64,000 nt of DNA from Thalassotalea sp. 42_200_T64 (GTDB lineage: Bacteria > Pseudomonadota > Gammaproteobacteria > Enterobacterales > Alteromonadaceae). The DNA is taken from the NCBI GenBank assembly GCA_002162925.1, contig MABC01000045.1:17803-81802 (forward strand), read 5' to 3'. The notes beneath the pieces are model-generated. The model made no database searches. It was not told the origin of the DNA and saw only the letters and a list, made by a program, of their open reading frames with translations. The position numbers and the translations under genes are program-made. Positions 1-8,934 of the stretch are shown here, piece by piece (within the stretch, counting starts at the first letter, position 1; each line of letters starts with the position of its first letter).

Positions 1-105
1 TAGCATCTCTGGGTATGTCAGCGAAAAATCATTATCAAGATCAATAAATTTTCTATCTTCATTTTCAAGAGCAGAACTCCGATATAAAAAATCTATTATT
101 CTCAT
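1..105 (-). CDS. AMP-forming acyl-CoA ligase, N-terminal fragment (cut by window edge)
   Basis: An open frame starts with ATG at 105 and runs off the left edge (35 codons, no stop). Its start overlaps the tail of the gene before it, and the stretch AGGGAAG at the end of that gene serves as ribosome binding site. The peptide opens MRIIDFLYRSSALENEDR and continues to a S-L-T-Y-P-E-M-L element, the usual N-terminal look of AMP-dependent acyl-CoA synthetases (substrate-binding opening, then a Y-x-E-L-like element). Being the sixth gene of an acetophenone carboxylase operon, it is most simply a benzoylacetate:CoA ligase, which activates the carboxylase product. The family is inferred from a short fragment, and substrate is inferred from context only. 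Confidence 0.6.
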   Translation of the reverse strand, partial: MRIIDFLYRSSALENEDRKFIDLDNDFSLTYPEML

Positions 106-110
106 AACAA

Positions 111-971
111 CTACTTCCCTTTTATAGTTGATAACGTATCAAGTACGAACTCAGGCTTAGACGCTTCAGGAATAGATAGATAATTAAACCCTGTACTTCT
201 AGCCATCAATGAGCTCCCCCCTTCCTTCCAAAGCTGCTCACTTATATCAATACCAAGAGATCCGTCAGATAAACCCGATTGAGCAGGCACGATAGAAAAA
301 TTGACACCTTCCGGTAATACAAAGTTTTCAATCTCTGTTGGCAAATGAACACCAACTGCCCAACGATAGTGCTTAGTTACATTAAACACAGGTTGATACC
401 AACTAAGCTCTTCACTATTTAACGGCATAAATGATTCATCTTCCATTAATAGTACGCCTGATAAGTCAGTCTCACTGAAATAACGTAAATAGTCTGCAAG
501 ATACATCGCTGCAGTATCTACGCTCATTTCATCTGGTTCTATATCACCATCATTAGCTGCTTGATAAGCCTTAACAACTAATGCTCTTGGTGATGGTATA
601 ACCAGCACAATAGGTACACTACCGTTATAATTATTGCTAACTGCGGTAATAACTTCAGCTAGTAATTCACGAGGAGCAAAAGCTTCCAGCATTTTTTTTA
701 CTGGAGCCGTCACTCGCCGCTTAGTGACCATTGACTTAAGAGCATCTTTATCTTCCTGCATCCAATGCTGATATAGATCCCATACGTCAAGAACAGCAAC
801 ATCAGCCTTTACCAAACCATGAGCCTGTCCGTAGAAAGACATATAACTTGCAGGTGTGGTCCAAGGGTTTTTCCCGTCAGACAACAACTTTTTTGCGTAA
901 GCGTTAAAGTTGATCCAAAGCCGGGGTGAATCCCCACCTGTATCCAGATAACTTATCAAGTCAATAGCCAT
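111..971 (-). CDS. apcE: Acetophenone carboxylase epsilon-type subunit (ApcE-like)
   Basis: A 286-residue soluble protein with no signal peptide or recognised catalytic motif. Its start (ATG 971, preceded by GAGGAAG) lies 2 bases after the stop of the preceding hydantoinase B-type gene. Its mass of about 32 kDa and last position in the order 70-15-78-85-32 kDa fit the fifth subunit of acetophenone carboxylase. In the characterised Aromatoleum enzyme this small subunit is needed for activity and associates loosely with the ApcABCD core (family knowledge). The protein is poorly conserved and would be hard to name alone, so the call rests mainly on operon position and size. Its stop codon region doubles as ribosome binding site for the next gene. 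Confidence 0.6.
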   Translation of the reverse strand: MAIDLISYLDTGGDSPRLWINFNAYAKKLLSDGKNPWTTPASYMSFYGQAHGLVKADVAVLDVWDLYQHWMQEDKDALKSMVTKRRVTAPVKKMLEAFAPRELLAEVITAVSNNYNGSVPIVLVIPSPRALVVKAYQAANDGDIEPDEMSVDTAAMYLADYLRYFSETDLSGVLLMEDESFMPLNSEELSWYQPVFNVTKHYRWAVGVHLPTEIENFVLPEGVNFSIVPAQSGLSDGSLGIDISEQLWKEGGSSLMARSTGFNYLSIPEASKPEFVLDTLSTIKGK

Positions 972-973
972 AA

Positions 974-3250
974 TTACTTCCTCTTATCCTTAACTTCAAG
1001 ACCTGCCTGCTCTCGTACTTGCGCAAGCTCCTCTTCCAACTCGGCTATTGATACATCTTTAGGGTTAGTCATATAGATAGGACCCGGGTTTTTAGCATCA
1101 CGCTTTTCATTATTACCGCAATAGACCATATCATTCTCGCCATTCCATGAACCATAAAATGGGATATCTTTAGGTGGCGTATCCTTAACATACTTCTTAA
1201 CAAACTCATCGTAAGGAACACCCTGTTTCTTACGTTGCTCGCGATAGTCATCACGCAACTGCTGGGTAGCTTTTTCATCAACCGCTAAGGTATCTTCATT
1301 AAATACTACTTTATAAAGTTTTCTAGCCCAGTCAGCAGTGATTAATGATTCCTCAATATCCTGAATGACCATCGCAGGATCGCGCTCTAGAAGGTCGCCA
1401 TAACCACCACCGGAGCCCTGTGAAATCATATACAACTCACCACGTTTCGATATATCAAAACCTAGCCCCAAATGATGGGTAGAGTAAGTGGCATTATCAA
1501 AAGGCTGTTCATTCATGATTTCTGGAATTGAATGCTTGAACTGTTCAGGTTTAGTTAGCATAACATCATAAACATCTACATCTGCTACTTTACACAGAGG
1601 AATAGTACCGGCGGCATAACCTCCAAATAACCCCTGTATAGTTGGTGTTTTAGAACCAACACTTGTAGTCATAAAGCCCCACTGATCACTGTCTTTAGTT
1701 GCTGCTATTTGAGTATAACCCATGCCCCCACGGTATTTTCCTGGTGCTTGAGTATTCGTGGTCATCTTCTTAGAAACTAACTGAAGAAAAGGAACTTCTT
1801 CTTCATTTAATTCCTGTTCACCGATATCTGCCATAGTGGCAAAAATCGGTGCCAAAGAGTGTTCCCCATCTCTATCCATACGAGCACCACCGCCCATACC
1901 ATTAAGATCAGCACACAGGTTACCCAATGTTTCACCATGTTGGTTCACACCACCCCAAATAAAGGTGTTGATCATATTGTGCCAAGGAGCCAGTACTCTA
2001 GTGTATTTATCTGGGCAGCTATATAACATTTTAGCCGTAGCATGTTGAGCAACGGTAAAGGCTTGAAAAATAGACATTAAACTTTGAGAGTTTGGTGCTG
2101 AATAACTACAATCAACGAAAGATCCTGGTGTTGTCTCAAACTCAATATGTGAAAGTCCAGCCTGACCTCGAGGTAAGTCTGGCCAAATATGGTTCATAAA
2201 TGCTTGACCAACCATTCCTTTCATACCTGGCAACTGCGTATTGATTGCACGATTGGTGATTTCAGGGCTAGAGCCTTCGAAGTTAAAAATGAGTCGATCA
2301 CCTTTTTTCTTCAGAGTCAGGTTCATTTTCATCAGAACATTTTCACGTAGTGTACTATCCATTATCACATGGGTTCGAACGGTCATATCAGGCCACTCAG
2401 AAATACGACGACGAACTTCAGTTACTACACTTTCATTGGTCTGACGTAAACAGGCTGTTAGAGCATCAGGGCCATCAGTAGCAAATACTTCTTTAATACG
2501 CTGTTCAAGACGCATACAAGCAAACAGTTTGACCTTCATATCCTCATACTGCAGTTTTGGCTCACGAACCGAATTCTGTAAAAAAGTTAGAAGATCTTTC
2601 TTAATTTCATAATTTTCTACAACTTTGAATGGAGACATTTTCAACCCCTCATCAAAGGAAGTCTCAGCCATAGAAGGCATGCCACCCGGTTCGATAGCAC
2701 CATTTTCACCTTCGTGAACCGTGGAGGCAACCCAACAAACTAGCTGACCTTCATGGAAAACAGGTAAAATCATACTTTGATCAGTGTTGTGTACATTACC
2801 GTAACGAGAATCATTGTGGATAAACCCGTCACCCTCTCTTACTCCCACCGTTTTTTCTTCAATCCAGTTTTTAATTATGAACTTGATAGGATGGTGTACC
2901 AGTGCAGAAAAGATTAACACCCCACTGGCACTACCAACGGTTAAATCACCAGAGGCAGAATAAATTCCCGTGATAATATCACCCCATTTTGCTCCAGGAG
3001 CAGCACCCATTTGCTCAACCATTTCAAAGCCTTCTTCACAGGCCGATTGCAAACGATCACGAATAGAGGCTATTTGATTAAGATCAGTGTATTTCTCCAG
3101 ACAGTCAGCTTCATTCTGTGTACGGGGCATAATACTGTGATCACGCATAATCTCAGGATCAGGACCAAGAAATAGCGTGGTATCTTTAAGGAACTTTGTG
3201 ATTAATTCCTGATCTTCCAGTTGTTGTTCTGTAAATTTTTGTTTACTCAT
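974..3250 (-). CDS. apcD: Acetophenone carboxylase, hydantoinase B-type subunit (ApcD-like)
   Basis: A 758-residue HyuB/hydantoinase B-family protein, about 85 kDa. Typical features seen: an N-terminal R-L-x-x-A-C-E-E-G-F-E segment, the H-N-D-S-R-Y-G-N-V-H-N-T-D block around residue 145-160 and glycine-rich blocks (G-M-G-G-G-A-R, S-Q-G-S-G-G-G-Y-G) in the middle and C-terminal half. In acetone and acetophenone carboxylases this subunit joins the activated ketone with carboxy-phosphate. Start at ATG 3250 is preceded by AAAGGGG. The gene lies 15 bases after apcC. An acetone carboxylase alpha subunit is the main alternative, but the extra second HyuA-type gene and the 286-residue gene argue for the five-subunit acetophenone type. 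Confidence 0.8.
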   Translation of the reverse strand: MSKQKFTEQQLEDQELITKFLKDTTLFLGPDPEIMRDHSIMPRTQNEADCLEKYTDLNQIASIRDRLQSACEEGFEMVEQMGAAPGAKWGDIITGIYSASGDLTVGSASGVLIFSALVHHPIKFIIKNWIEEKTVGVREGDGFIHNDSRYGNVHNTDQSMILPVFHEGQLVCWVASTVHEGENGAIEPGGMPSMAETSFDEGLKMSPFKVVENYEIKKDLLTFLQNSVREPKLQYEDMKVKLFACMRLEQRIKEVFATDGPDALTACLRQTNESVVTEVRRRISEWPDMTVRTHVIMDSTLRENVLMKMNLTLKKKGDRLIFNFEGSSPEITNRAINTQLPGMKGMVGQAFMNHIWPDLPRGQAGLSHIEFETTPGSFVDCSYSAPNSQSLMSIFQAFTVAQHATAKMLYSCPDKYTRVLAPWHNMINTFIWGGVNQHGETLGNLCADLNGMGGGARMDRDGEHSLAPIFATMADIGEQELNEEEVPFLQLVSKKMTTNTQAPGKYRGGMGYTQIAATKDSDQWGFMTTSVGSKTPTIQGLFGGYAAGTIPLCKVADVDVYDVMLTKPEQFKHSIPEIMNEQPFDNATYSTHHLGLGFDISKRGELYMISQGSGGGYGDLLERDPAMVIQDIEESLITADWARKLYKVVFNEDTLAVDEKATQQLRDDYREQRKKQGVPYDEFVKKYVKDTPPKDIPFYGSWNGENDMVYCGNNEKRDAKNPGPIYMTNPKDVSIAELEEELAQVREQAGLEVKDKRK

Positions 3251-3265
3251 GATGAAAATTCCCCT

Positions 3266-5413
3266 TTAATTTGTTGCTTTTGCACGAATGAACCAGACGG
3301 CACCTTGTTCAGCTGATACATATTTCCAGCCGGGCTCAATCAAATAAGTTGTAACCTCTGACGCTACTAAACCTGGGCCAACAATCTCTGTTCCTGGTGG
3401 AATGTCGCTTTTATTCCAAACAGGTGTTGTAACAGCCTTACCATCACCTACAAAATAACAAGTACGTATACTTGATGGTTCCGGTGGCGCAATACGCTCA
3501 TCTTCTGGTATAGGTTTTATATGTGTAAATCTAACGGTATCATGCTCGACGTAAGATGCAACACGGATAGTATTGATACGGATTCCCGCTTCTGGTGCCT
3601 GACTTCCTTCGCCAAAACGGTTACCATAATCAGTAGAAAATTGATCCAAAATGTTCATCACATCCATTACCGATTCAAGCGAATGTTTAGGAACAACTAC
3701 AGTGGTTTGCACCAACTGGTTCCCATAACGCATATCTAATTCCAGCGAGTGTTGAATATCTTCAACTTTTGATCCCTGACGAAGGAGATCATTTAGGCCT
3801 CGAGTAGACAACTCGGCAACAATGTTATTAAATCGTTGGTAGTCATCAAAAACATGACGAGAGGTAGAATCATACAAAACCATAAATAATGATGATTCAT
3901 GGATGTGCATTTGATGCATATTGCCTGCACCTACCGCTGAGAATACCGAACTCATTGGTGTAGCTAGAATTTTGTCGATGTTCAAATGACTGGCAATACC
4001 ACAACAGTGAAGTGGACCATTGCCGCCATAAGCTAGCATAGTAAACTCTTCAGGATTATAGCCACGAACACGTAACTCAGTGGCTACACCATTCGCCATA
4101 TTACTATCGACTTTCGCTTTAACCAGCAGAGCCGCTTGAATAGGATCTACATCTAAGTCATCACAAAGATTTTCTTCAAAAGCAAACAGTGAACGTTTTG
4201 GATTTAATGGGATACTACCGCCTGCATAGTTTTCGGCATCCAGATAACCTAATACTAGATCTGCATCAGTTACCGTCGGATTCATTCCTCCACGATCATA
4301 ACAAGCAGGACCAGGATCAGAACCAGCACTCTTAGGACCAACAGCAACAGTGTTGTACATGCGATCGAACGAGGCAATAGAACCACCGCCCGCACCCAGA
4401 GTTACCAAATGCACCATAGGTACAGAAACTAACCAGCGATCAATTACAGGATTAAAATCATAGTGCTTAATGCCACCTTCGACAACGATACCTATATCGT
4501 AACTAGTACCACCCATATCCGTTGAAACCACACTACCTAAATCTGCTTCTTTAGCTAAATGTTCAGCAGCACTTATGCCTGATATCGGACCCGAGTGAAT
4601 AGTTTGTAAAGCATCGGTAGAGTTTAACTGTGCCATTCCGCCAGAGTTATGAATAACTAACATCGGCTTAGTGTAACCATGCGCACGCAAGTTTTGTTCT
4701 AACTGATTCATTGCATGGTACATCGTTGAATGTAGGTATCCATCAATGATTGCAGAAGTAGCACGCACGTACTCACCCTTACGACCCGCTACACGGTGAG
4801 ATAAAATTATCGGAATAGAACCCAATAAGTGAGTAGGATATTCATCCAAAAGAATCTGTTCAATACGACGTTCATGTTCAGGATTAACTACAGCATTTAC
4901 CAAACAAACCACGATAACCTGTGCGCCATTATCTACTAGTTTACGAATTTTATGTCGGAGATCTTTTTCGTCAAGCGGCATAACAAGCTCGCCCTCAAAT
5001 CCACGACGCTCTCTTACACCTTCAATCATCTGTGGCAGAACTAATGGTTTAGGGCGTTCCGCATCGGGCAAGTTTTGCTTACCCATATCGTCTAGACCTT
5101 CACCATACCCTCGGCCACGACTCAAGGGAACCATCGCTTCAAAACCAGCAGTTACCAACATACCAATTCGAGGCCCATTGTGCTCTATTAGCGCATTGGT
5201 CCCCAAGGTAGTTGCATAACGAACTGAATCGACCTCAGCAAGGATTTCTTCAATACTTAAATCTAATTCTACACAAGCCTTTTCCACAGCTTCATTAAAA
5301 CCCTGTGCAAGGTTGTGATGAGTGGTCAATGCCTTTGTTTCAATATACTTGTTATCCCACACTACAAAGCAATCGGTGAACGTGCCCCCGATATCTACAG
5401 ATATACGTTTCAT
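3266..5413 (-). CDS. apcC: Acetophenone carboxylase, hydantoinase A-type subunit (ApcC-like)
   Basis: A 715-residue HyuA/hydantoinase A-family protein. The N-terminus carries the ASKHA phosphate-binding loop V-D-I-G-G-T-F-T-D at residues 6-14. Further nucleotide-fold motifs follow (S-T-D-M-G-G-T-S-Y-D-I-G near residue 300; L-A-Y-G-G-N-G-P-L-H near 465). In acetophenone carboxylase the two HyuA-like subunits each hydrolyse ATP: one phosphorylates the enolised ketone and the other makes carboxy-phosphate from bicarbonate, without biotin. The gene follows apcB after a 61-base spacer containing a heptanucleotide repeat. A GGGAA element precedes ATG 5413. Length fits the 75-78 kDa subunit. Confidence 0.82.
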   Translation of the reverse strand: MKRISVDIGGTFTDCFVVWDNKYIETKALTTHHNLAQGFNEAVEKACVELDLSIEEILAEVDSVRYATTLGTNALIEHNGPRIGMLVTAGFEAMVPLSRGRGYGEGLDDMGKQNLPDAERPKPLVLPQMIEGVRERRGFEGELVMPLDEKDLRHKIRKLVDNGAQVIVVCLVNAVVNPEHERRIEQILLDEYPTHLLGSIPIILSHRVAGRKGEYVRATSAIIDGYLHSTMYHAMNQLEQNLRAHGYTKPMLVIHNSGGMAQLNSTDALQTIHSGPISGISAAEHLAKEADLGSVVSTDMGGTSYDIGIVVEGGIKHYDFNPVIDRWLVSVPMVHLVTLGAGGGSIASFDRMYNTVAVGPKSAGSDPGPACYDRGGMNPTVTDADLVLGYLDAENYAGGSIPLNPKRSLFAFEENLCDDLDVDPIQAALLVKAKVDSNMANGVATELRVRGYNPEEFTMLAYGGNGPLHCCGIASHLNIDKILATPMSSVFSAVGAGNMHQMHIHESSLFMVLYDSTSRHVFDDYQRFNNIVAELSTRGLNDLLRQGSKVEDIQHSLELDMRYGNQLVQTTVVVPKHSLESVMDVMNILDQFSTDYGNRFGEGSQAPEAGIRINTIRVASYVEHDTVRFTHIKPIPEDERIAPPEPSSIRTCYFVGDGKAVTTPVWNKSDIPPGTEIVGPGLVASEVTTYLIEPGWKYVSAEQGAVWFIRAKATN

Positions 5414-5450
5414 AATATAAATTCCCAGTAAGCTTTCGCTACTATTAATA

Positions 5451-5481
5451 TGATTAATGATTAATGATTAATGATTAATGA
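5451..5481 (-). repeat. Tandem heptanucleotide repeat between apcB and apcC
   Basis: Four complete head-to-tail copies of TTAATGA (5454-5481, plus strand) plus a partial unit at the left. On the coding strand the unit is TCATTAA. The first copy overlaps the apcB stop codon, and the array occupies about half of the apcB-apcC spacer. Because 7 is not a multiple of 3 the array places TAA stops in every frame. It could vary in length by slippage and alter apcB-apcC spacing. That effect is inference. Confidence 0.85.
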
Positions 5482-5876
5482 TTGTGGCTATGTCTATCAA
5501 CCATCACATTTGGACCCGTAGTTGGCTCCAGCAATTCATCCCTTTCACTCCATTGAGCTTTAAGCGCATCCACATCCATTTCCATATCGTAGAGTGGTTC
5601 ATGGCCGGGAAGTGTGTACTCAACTTCCATCTGTGTACCACAACATGGACAATAAAACTCATAAATATTTACCCAATCTTTATCTGGGCAAAAAGTGAAC
5701 TTGTATTTTGTTGGGTCAATGATAGATGGGTGAATATCGGCAGGATCGCGGTTATAAACCAATAAACCTTTTTTATAATTATCTCTAGCCTCACCTATAA
5801 CGTGATCACAAACTCGACATTCCCAATTTTCAGTATCTAGGTCTATTCGAAGATACTCTGTCATCAAAACTTTCAT
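5475..5876 (-). CDS. apcB: Acetophenone carboxylase small zinc subunit (ApcB-like)
   Basis: A 133-residue protein (about 15 kDa) related to the acetone carboxylase gamma subunit. It carries two cysteine pairs, C20-x-x-C23 and C76-x-x-C79 (with C78 and C63 nearby), a zinc-ribbon arrangement, and ends in a His-rich tail (R-H-S-H-N-H). Its ATG at 5876 overlaps the apcA stop in a TAATG junction with AGGGGG upstream, so translation is coupled. In the family this subunit is structural and binds zinc. The 15 kDa size and second position match ApcB of the five-subunit enzyme. Confidence 0.8.
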   Translation of the reverse strand: MKVLMTEYLRIDLDTENWECRVCDHVIGEARDNYKKGLLVYNRDPADIHPSIIDPTKYKFTFCPDKDWVNIYEFYCPCCGTQMEVEYTLPGHEPLYDMEMDVDALKAQWSERDELLEPTTGPNVMVDRHSHNH

Positions 5877-7816
5877 TATTTATCCCCCTTTGTTAAACAT
5901 ACATCACCCAAGTCAGTCACAATAAAACTCCAACCTTTACGTAGTTGACAGGTAAAGAATTCCTCTTCTATAACAGCAGGACCTACGCCATAATCACCAG
6001 GCATAAACGTATTTACATCGTAAACTGGTACTTTGTGCCACTTGTTATCGGTTTCAAAAATTGAACGTGTTTTCGACGATAAGGCCTCACTAACTTTTTC
6101 TATATTTATTTGCTTATATTCATCTTCAGTGCTCAGACATTTTCTTGCTGATAATTCGAGTGTAATATCATCAGATTTTTTGAGGCCTGAAGGTAATTTT
6201 CTTGTATTACCTAACTCATAAGCCACTTCTTCTGAAGCTCTTTCTGCTATCAGTTGTGCACTAATCTCGAATTCGCCTTTAGCATATCCTTCAGCAAACA
6301 TATCTAGCTCTGCACGCTCAAGAAGTTCTTCATACGCTTTATCCAACGTGGCTTGTTTATTATTTTCCAGCACCACGTCATAACTTTGACCTATATCACA
6401 TGAGCCAATACCAAAAGCACTAAAGACAGCTGCTGTCTTGGGAACATAAACTGTATTAATACCGGCTAACTCGGCCACACCACAGACATTCATGGGTCCC
6501 GCACCACCAAACGCCATAAGCACAGTTTCTTTATCTATCGTGCCAAAGGTTTTTAACTCTTTCGCAATTTTTTCTTCAAATGCCACTTGTAACTGCAGCA
6601 ATGCTTCTTCGACAGTTATTCCTAACGGAGTAGCAATATTTTCAGCTATAGACACACGTGATCGTTCAGCATCTAATGAAAGTGTTCCACCAAAGTAAGT
6701 AGCAGGATCAAGCAAACCTAATAACAGGTTGACATCGGTAATGGTTGCATCCTTACCACCTCGTCCAAAACAAGCAGGACCAGGCACAGCACCAACGCTT
6801 TCAGGTCCTACCTGAATCACCCCATTTTTCACACTTAATATTGAGCTACCACCCGCACCAGGACTGGCAATATCACATAATGAAAAAGAGATAGGCACGC
6901 CTTCTACGTGTCCGCGTCTTTGCTCATGAACATTTTTAGCTACTACCTGACCAATATCAGTAGTAGTTCCACCAACATCCATAGAAAGCACATTAGATAA
7001 GTTGTATTTTTTACTGAAACTTTTTACACCCTCCATACCACCACGAGGTCCAGAACTATATGTTTTTAATGCAATAGTTTTAGCTACACGGGAAGCTGTG
7101 CCATCATTTTTGAATATTAATAAAGGGTTTTTAGTTCTATATTCTCGTAGACGATTTTCTGCGTTGTATAGAAAGCTTTCCATTGCTGGATGTAAAAATG
7201 AATTAACCAGAGCAGTCCATGCACGACGTACTGCTGATACATCTTCAACCAATTCACTGGCAAACAACATTGGTACCGCACCTAATAAATGGCGAGGGTA
7301 GTTATCAAATGCCAGTTCTTTAAACTGACTCTCATACGCCTTAGCTTGCTCAACATCAAAACAAACTACAACTCTGTTGGCTCCCATCGAGGTGAGTTTG
7401 GTTATTGACGTTGTTAAGTTGGCCCCTTTATCACTGTCATTCAAATCATCAAGATTAATCTCAACAACACGTTCACCTACTAAGAAATCAAATAAATCTG
7501 GGTCTTCATCCCGCATACCATTAATTAAGCCTGCGTTACCACTATTCGTAACTAAACCCAGTTTAGGTCCTTTACGCTCACAGATAGCGTTTGTTCCTTG
7601 AGTAGTTGAATATCTAATATGATCTACTTCTGCAAGTAGCTTTGTCACATTTTCTTCGCCGTAAACCACTTTTGAAACGGATCGCAAACCTTCAAAGAAA
7701 CACTTACTTAAATCGTATGGGGTTGTTAACGTTTTTGTTGTATAAAGATCGTCATCCTTTAGTACGCAGATATCAGTTAACGTACCGCCATTGTCGATAT
7801 TTACTAGCATTGCCAT
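5876..7816 (-). CDS. apcA: Acetophenone carboxylase, first hydantoinase A-type subunit (ApcA-like)
   Basis: A 646-residue HyuA-family protein and the first gene of the operon. The ATP-binding loop reads V-N-I-D-N-G-G-T-L-T-D, with Asn in place of the usual Ile/Val after Asp8. A second motif (S-M-D-V-G-G-T-T-T-D-I-G) lies near residue 280, and M-A-F-G-G-A-G-P-M near 440. At about 70 kDa it is shorter than ApcC, as expected for the first acetophenone carboxylase subunit. It shares the same fold as ApcC and probably arose by duplication. Start ATG 7816 has AAGGT upstream. Having two HyuA-type genes in one operon is the main reason to prefer acetophenone carboxylase over acetone carboxylase. Confidence 0.8.
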   Translation of the reverse strand: MAMLVNIDNGGTLTDICVLKDDDLYTTKTLTTPYDLSKCFFEGLRSVSKVVYGEENVTKLLAEVDHIRYSTTQGTNAICERKGPKLGLVTNSGNAGLINGMRDEDPDLFDFLVGERVVEINLDDLNDSDKGANLTTSITKLTSMGANRVVVCFDVEQAKAYESQFKELAFDNYPRHLLGAVPMLFASELVEDVSAVRRAWTALVNSFLHPAMESFLYNAENRLREYRTKNPLLIFKNDGTASRVAKTIALKTYSSGPRGGMEGVKSFSKKYNLSNVLSMDVGGTTTDIGQVVAKNVHEQRRGHVEGVPISFSLCDIASPGAGGSSILSVKNGVIQVGPESVGAVPGPACFGRGGKDATITDVNLLLGLLDPATYFGGTLSLDAERSRVSIAENIATPLGITVEEALLQLQVAFEEKIAKELKTFGTIDKETVLMAFGGAGPMNVCGVAELAGINTVYVPKTAAVFSAFGIGSCDIGQSYDVVLENNKQATLDKAYEELLERAELDMFAEGYAKGEFEISAQLIAERASEEVAYELGNTRKLPSGLKKSDDITLELSARKCLSTEDEYKQINIEKVSEALSSKTRSIFETDNKWHKVPVYDVNTFMPGDYGVGPAVIEEEFFTCQLRKGWSFIVTDLGDVCLTKGDK

Positions 7817-8666
7817 ATCGAATTACCTTATTTTAATTGCTCTGATTATCACACTATTTACATTCATCATTGTGATGCCTTAAGGAACATTTGAGGTGTA
7901 AGCGAAGAGTTCTCGCAATCAACCCAATTATGATGCCCTTACCATGAATGAGCAGAGATCATGCCAGAATATTAAAAAGACCACTTTAAGTTTTATCTAG
8001 TTGAATTTTAAGAGTATTTTTTTTATGTTTGTTTTTTTATGGAAGGATAAAAGCGTTCAAAAGTTACTCGGTGAGCAGTTTTAAACGTCTAAAATTAATG
8101 CGGTTATCTCATTCAGTATTCGGTAATATCAAATAGTTTTATCGTAAACGCACGGTAAACAATACCTAAACAATAAATCCAGATTAAGTTAAGTCATTTA
8201 AGGTAATTATTGGGAGTAGCTTATGATAATTACACGCAGTTAAGCTGCAATGGATAGCTATCCTTGAACAACAGCTAGATAGCGACTTAAGCAATCTGAA
8301 GCGTTGTTTAATAAAATATTTGCAACAAATATGAATGCTGGATTGGACTCATTTACCTTTGAAGTGTGACTAAAGTAATCACTCTAACTCGCTCAGGGGG
8401 CGGAAGCGCCATAGAGTGTATATACTAATATCAGCTGTTCTTGGAGGTGGAGAACTTAAAAGTGATGCCTATTACTCTACTCTTTAAGCAGAGTTACTCA
8501 TACAAAAACTAATCCAAATATCAACTGAATAGATCGTTGATAATGTCTATTGTGGCAGTAGTTATCCTTCCTAATTAAGCCTAAAATGCCCTGTTTAGCG
8601 ATCATTTGGTCTTGAAAATGTAGAATTGGTATACGCTATCTAACAAAATAATTTGACTTTACGGTG
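7817..8666. other. Gene-free AT-rich region upstream of the apc operon
   Basis: About 850 bases with stops in all frames and no frame with protein-like composition. It holds the apc promoter region (see the candidate sigma-54 site), a small GC-rich hairpin GGCGGAAGCGCC near 8399, and otherwise nothing that could be named. The length and scattered codon-like stretches would suit a decayed gene, but no family could be recognised. Confidence 0.6.
7951..7966 (-). promoter_or_regulatory. Candidate sigma-54 promoter of the apc operon
   Basis: On the minus strand the sequence reads TGGCATGATCTCTGCT, with the -24 GG and -12 GC separated by exactly 10 bases as in the RpoN consensus TGGCAC-N5-TTGC. 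It lies about 135 bases upstream of apcA. Aromatic-ketone operons are often controlled by NtrC/XylR-type activators (family knowledge); no such regulator gene is in the window. It is a single short match, so chance is possible. Confidence 0.4.
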
Positions 8667-8695
8667 TTGTATAGGAATTTGGTATTTTGTATACT
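8667..8695 (+). promoter_or_regulatory. Candidate sigma-70 promoter for a short transcript
   Basis: TTGTAT at 8667-8672 and TATACT at 8690-8695 with 17-base spacing. It faces a rho-independent terminator about 200 bases downstream with no reading frame between them, which makes a small RNA gene plausible. Confidence 0.4.
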
Positions 8696-8701
8696 TTTAA
8701 G

Positions 8702-8912
8702 TCTTTATAGTGACTTCTCTATTAAATTTAACAAAAAACTATACAATAATAGAAGCCTTTAATTATTTTTGTTTTATAGTTTATATTTTCAATGGCTTAG
8801 TCACCCACCCAGCCATAAAAAATACATTGGTGGGGCTTATAACCGTTTTAAGGCTGAAAATTTAGTTTAAAACTTAAACAGATTGAAGGCTCCCTTGGGA
8901 GCCTTTTTAGTT
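8702..8912 (+). ncRNA. Candidate small RNA
   Basis: A stretch of about 210 bases without a coding frame lies between a good -35/-10 pair and a strong plus-strand terminator. Both neighbouring operons are on the minus strand, so the terminator needs a transcript of its own. Internally, ATGGCT...AGCCAT (near 8792-8816) and CCCACC...GGTGGG (near 8806-8836) form two overlapping stems that cannot both exist at once, which is unusual structure for a spacer. No known RNA family was recognised. Confidence 0.35.
8888..8910 (+). terminator. Rho-independent terminator
   Basis: GGCTCCC-TT-GGGAGCC, a perfect 7-bp stem, followed by TTTTT on the plus strand. On the minus strand the stem is followed by TTCAATC, so it is a poor terminator for the thi operon arriving from the right. 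Confidence 0.7.
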
Positions 8913-8934
8913 GCTGGAGGGTTATTGATGATGA

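Noticed and set aside
974..7816. Acetone carboxylase or 5-oxoprolinase operon
   Set aside because: Two HyuA-type genes and an extra 286-codon gene, plus a ligase gene, do not fit the three-subunit acetone enzyme; 5-oxoprolinases lack the small zinc subunit.
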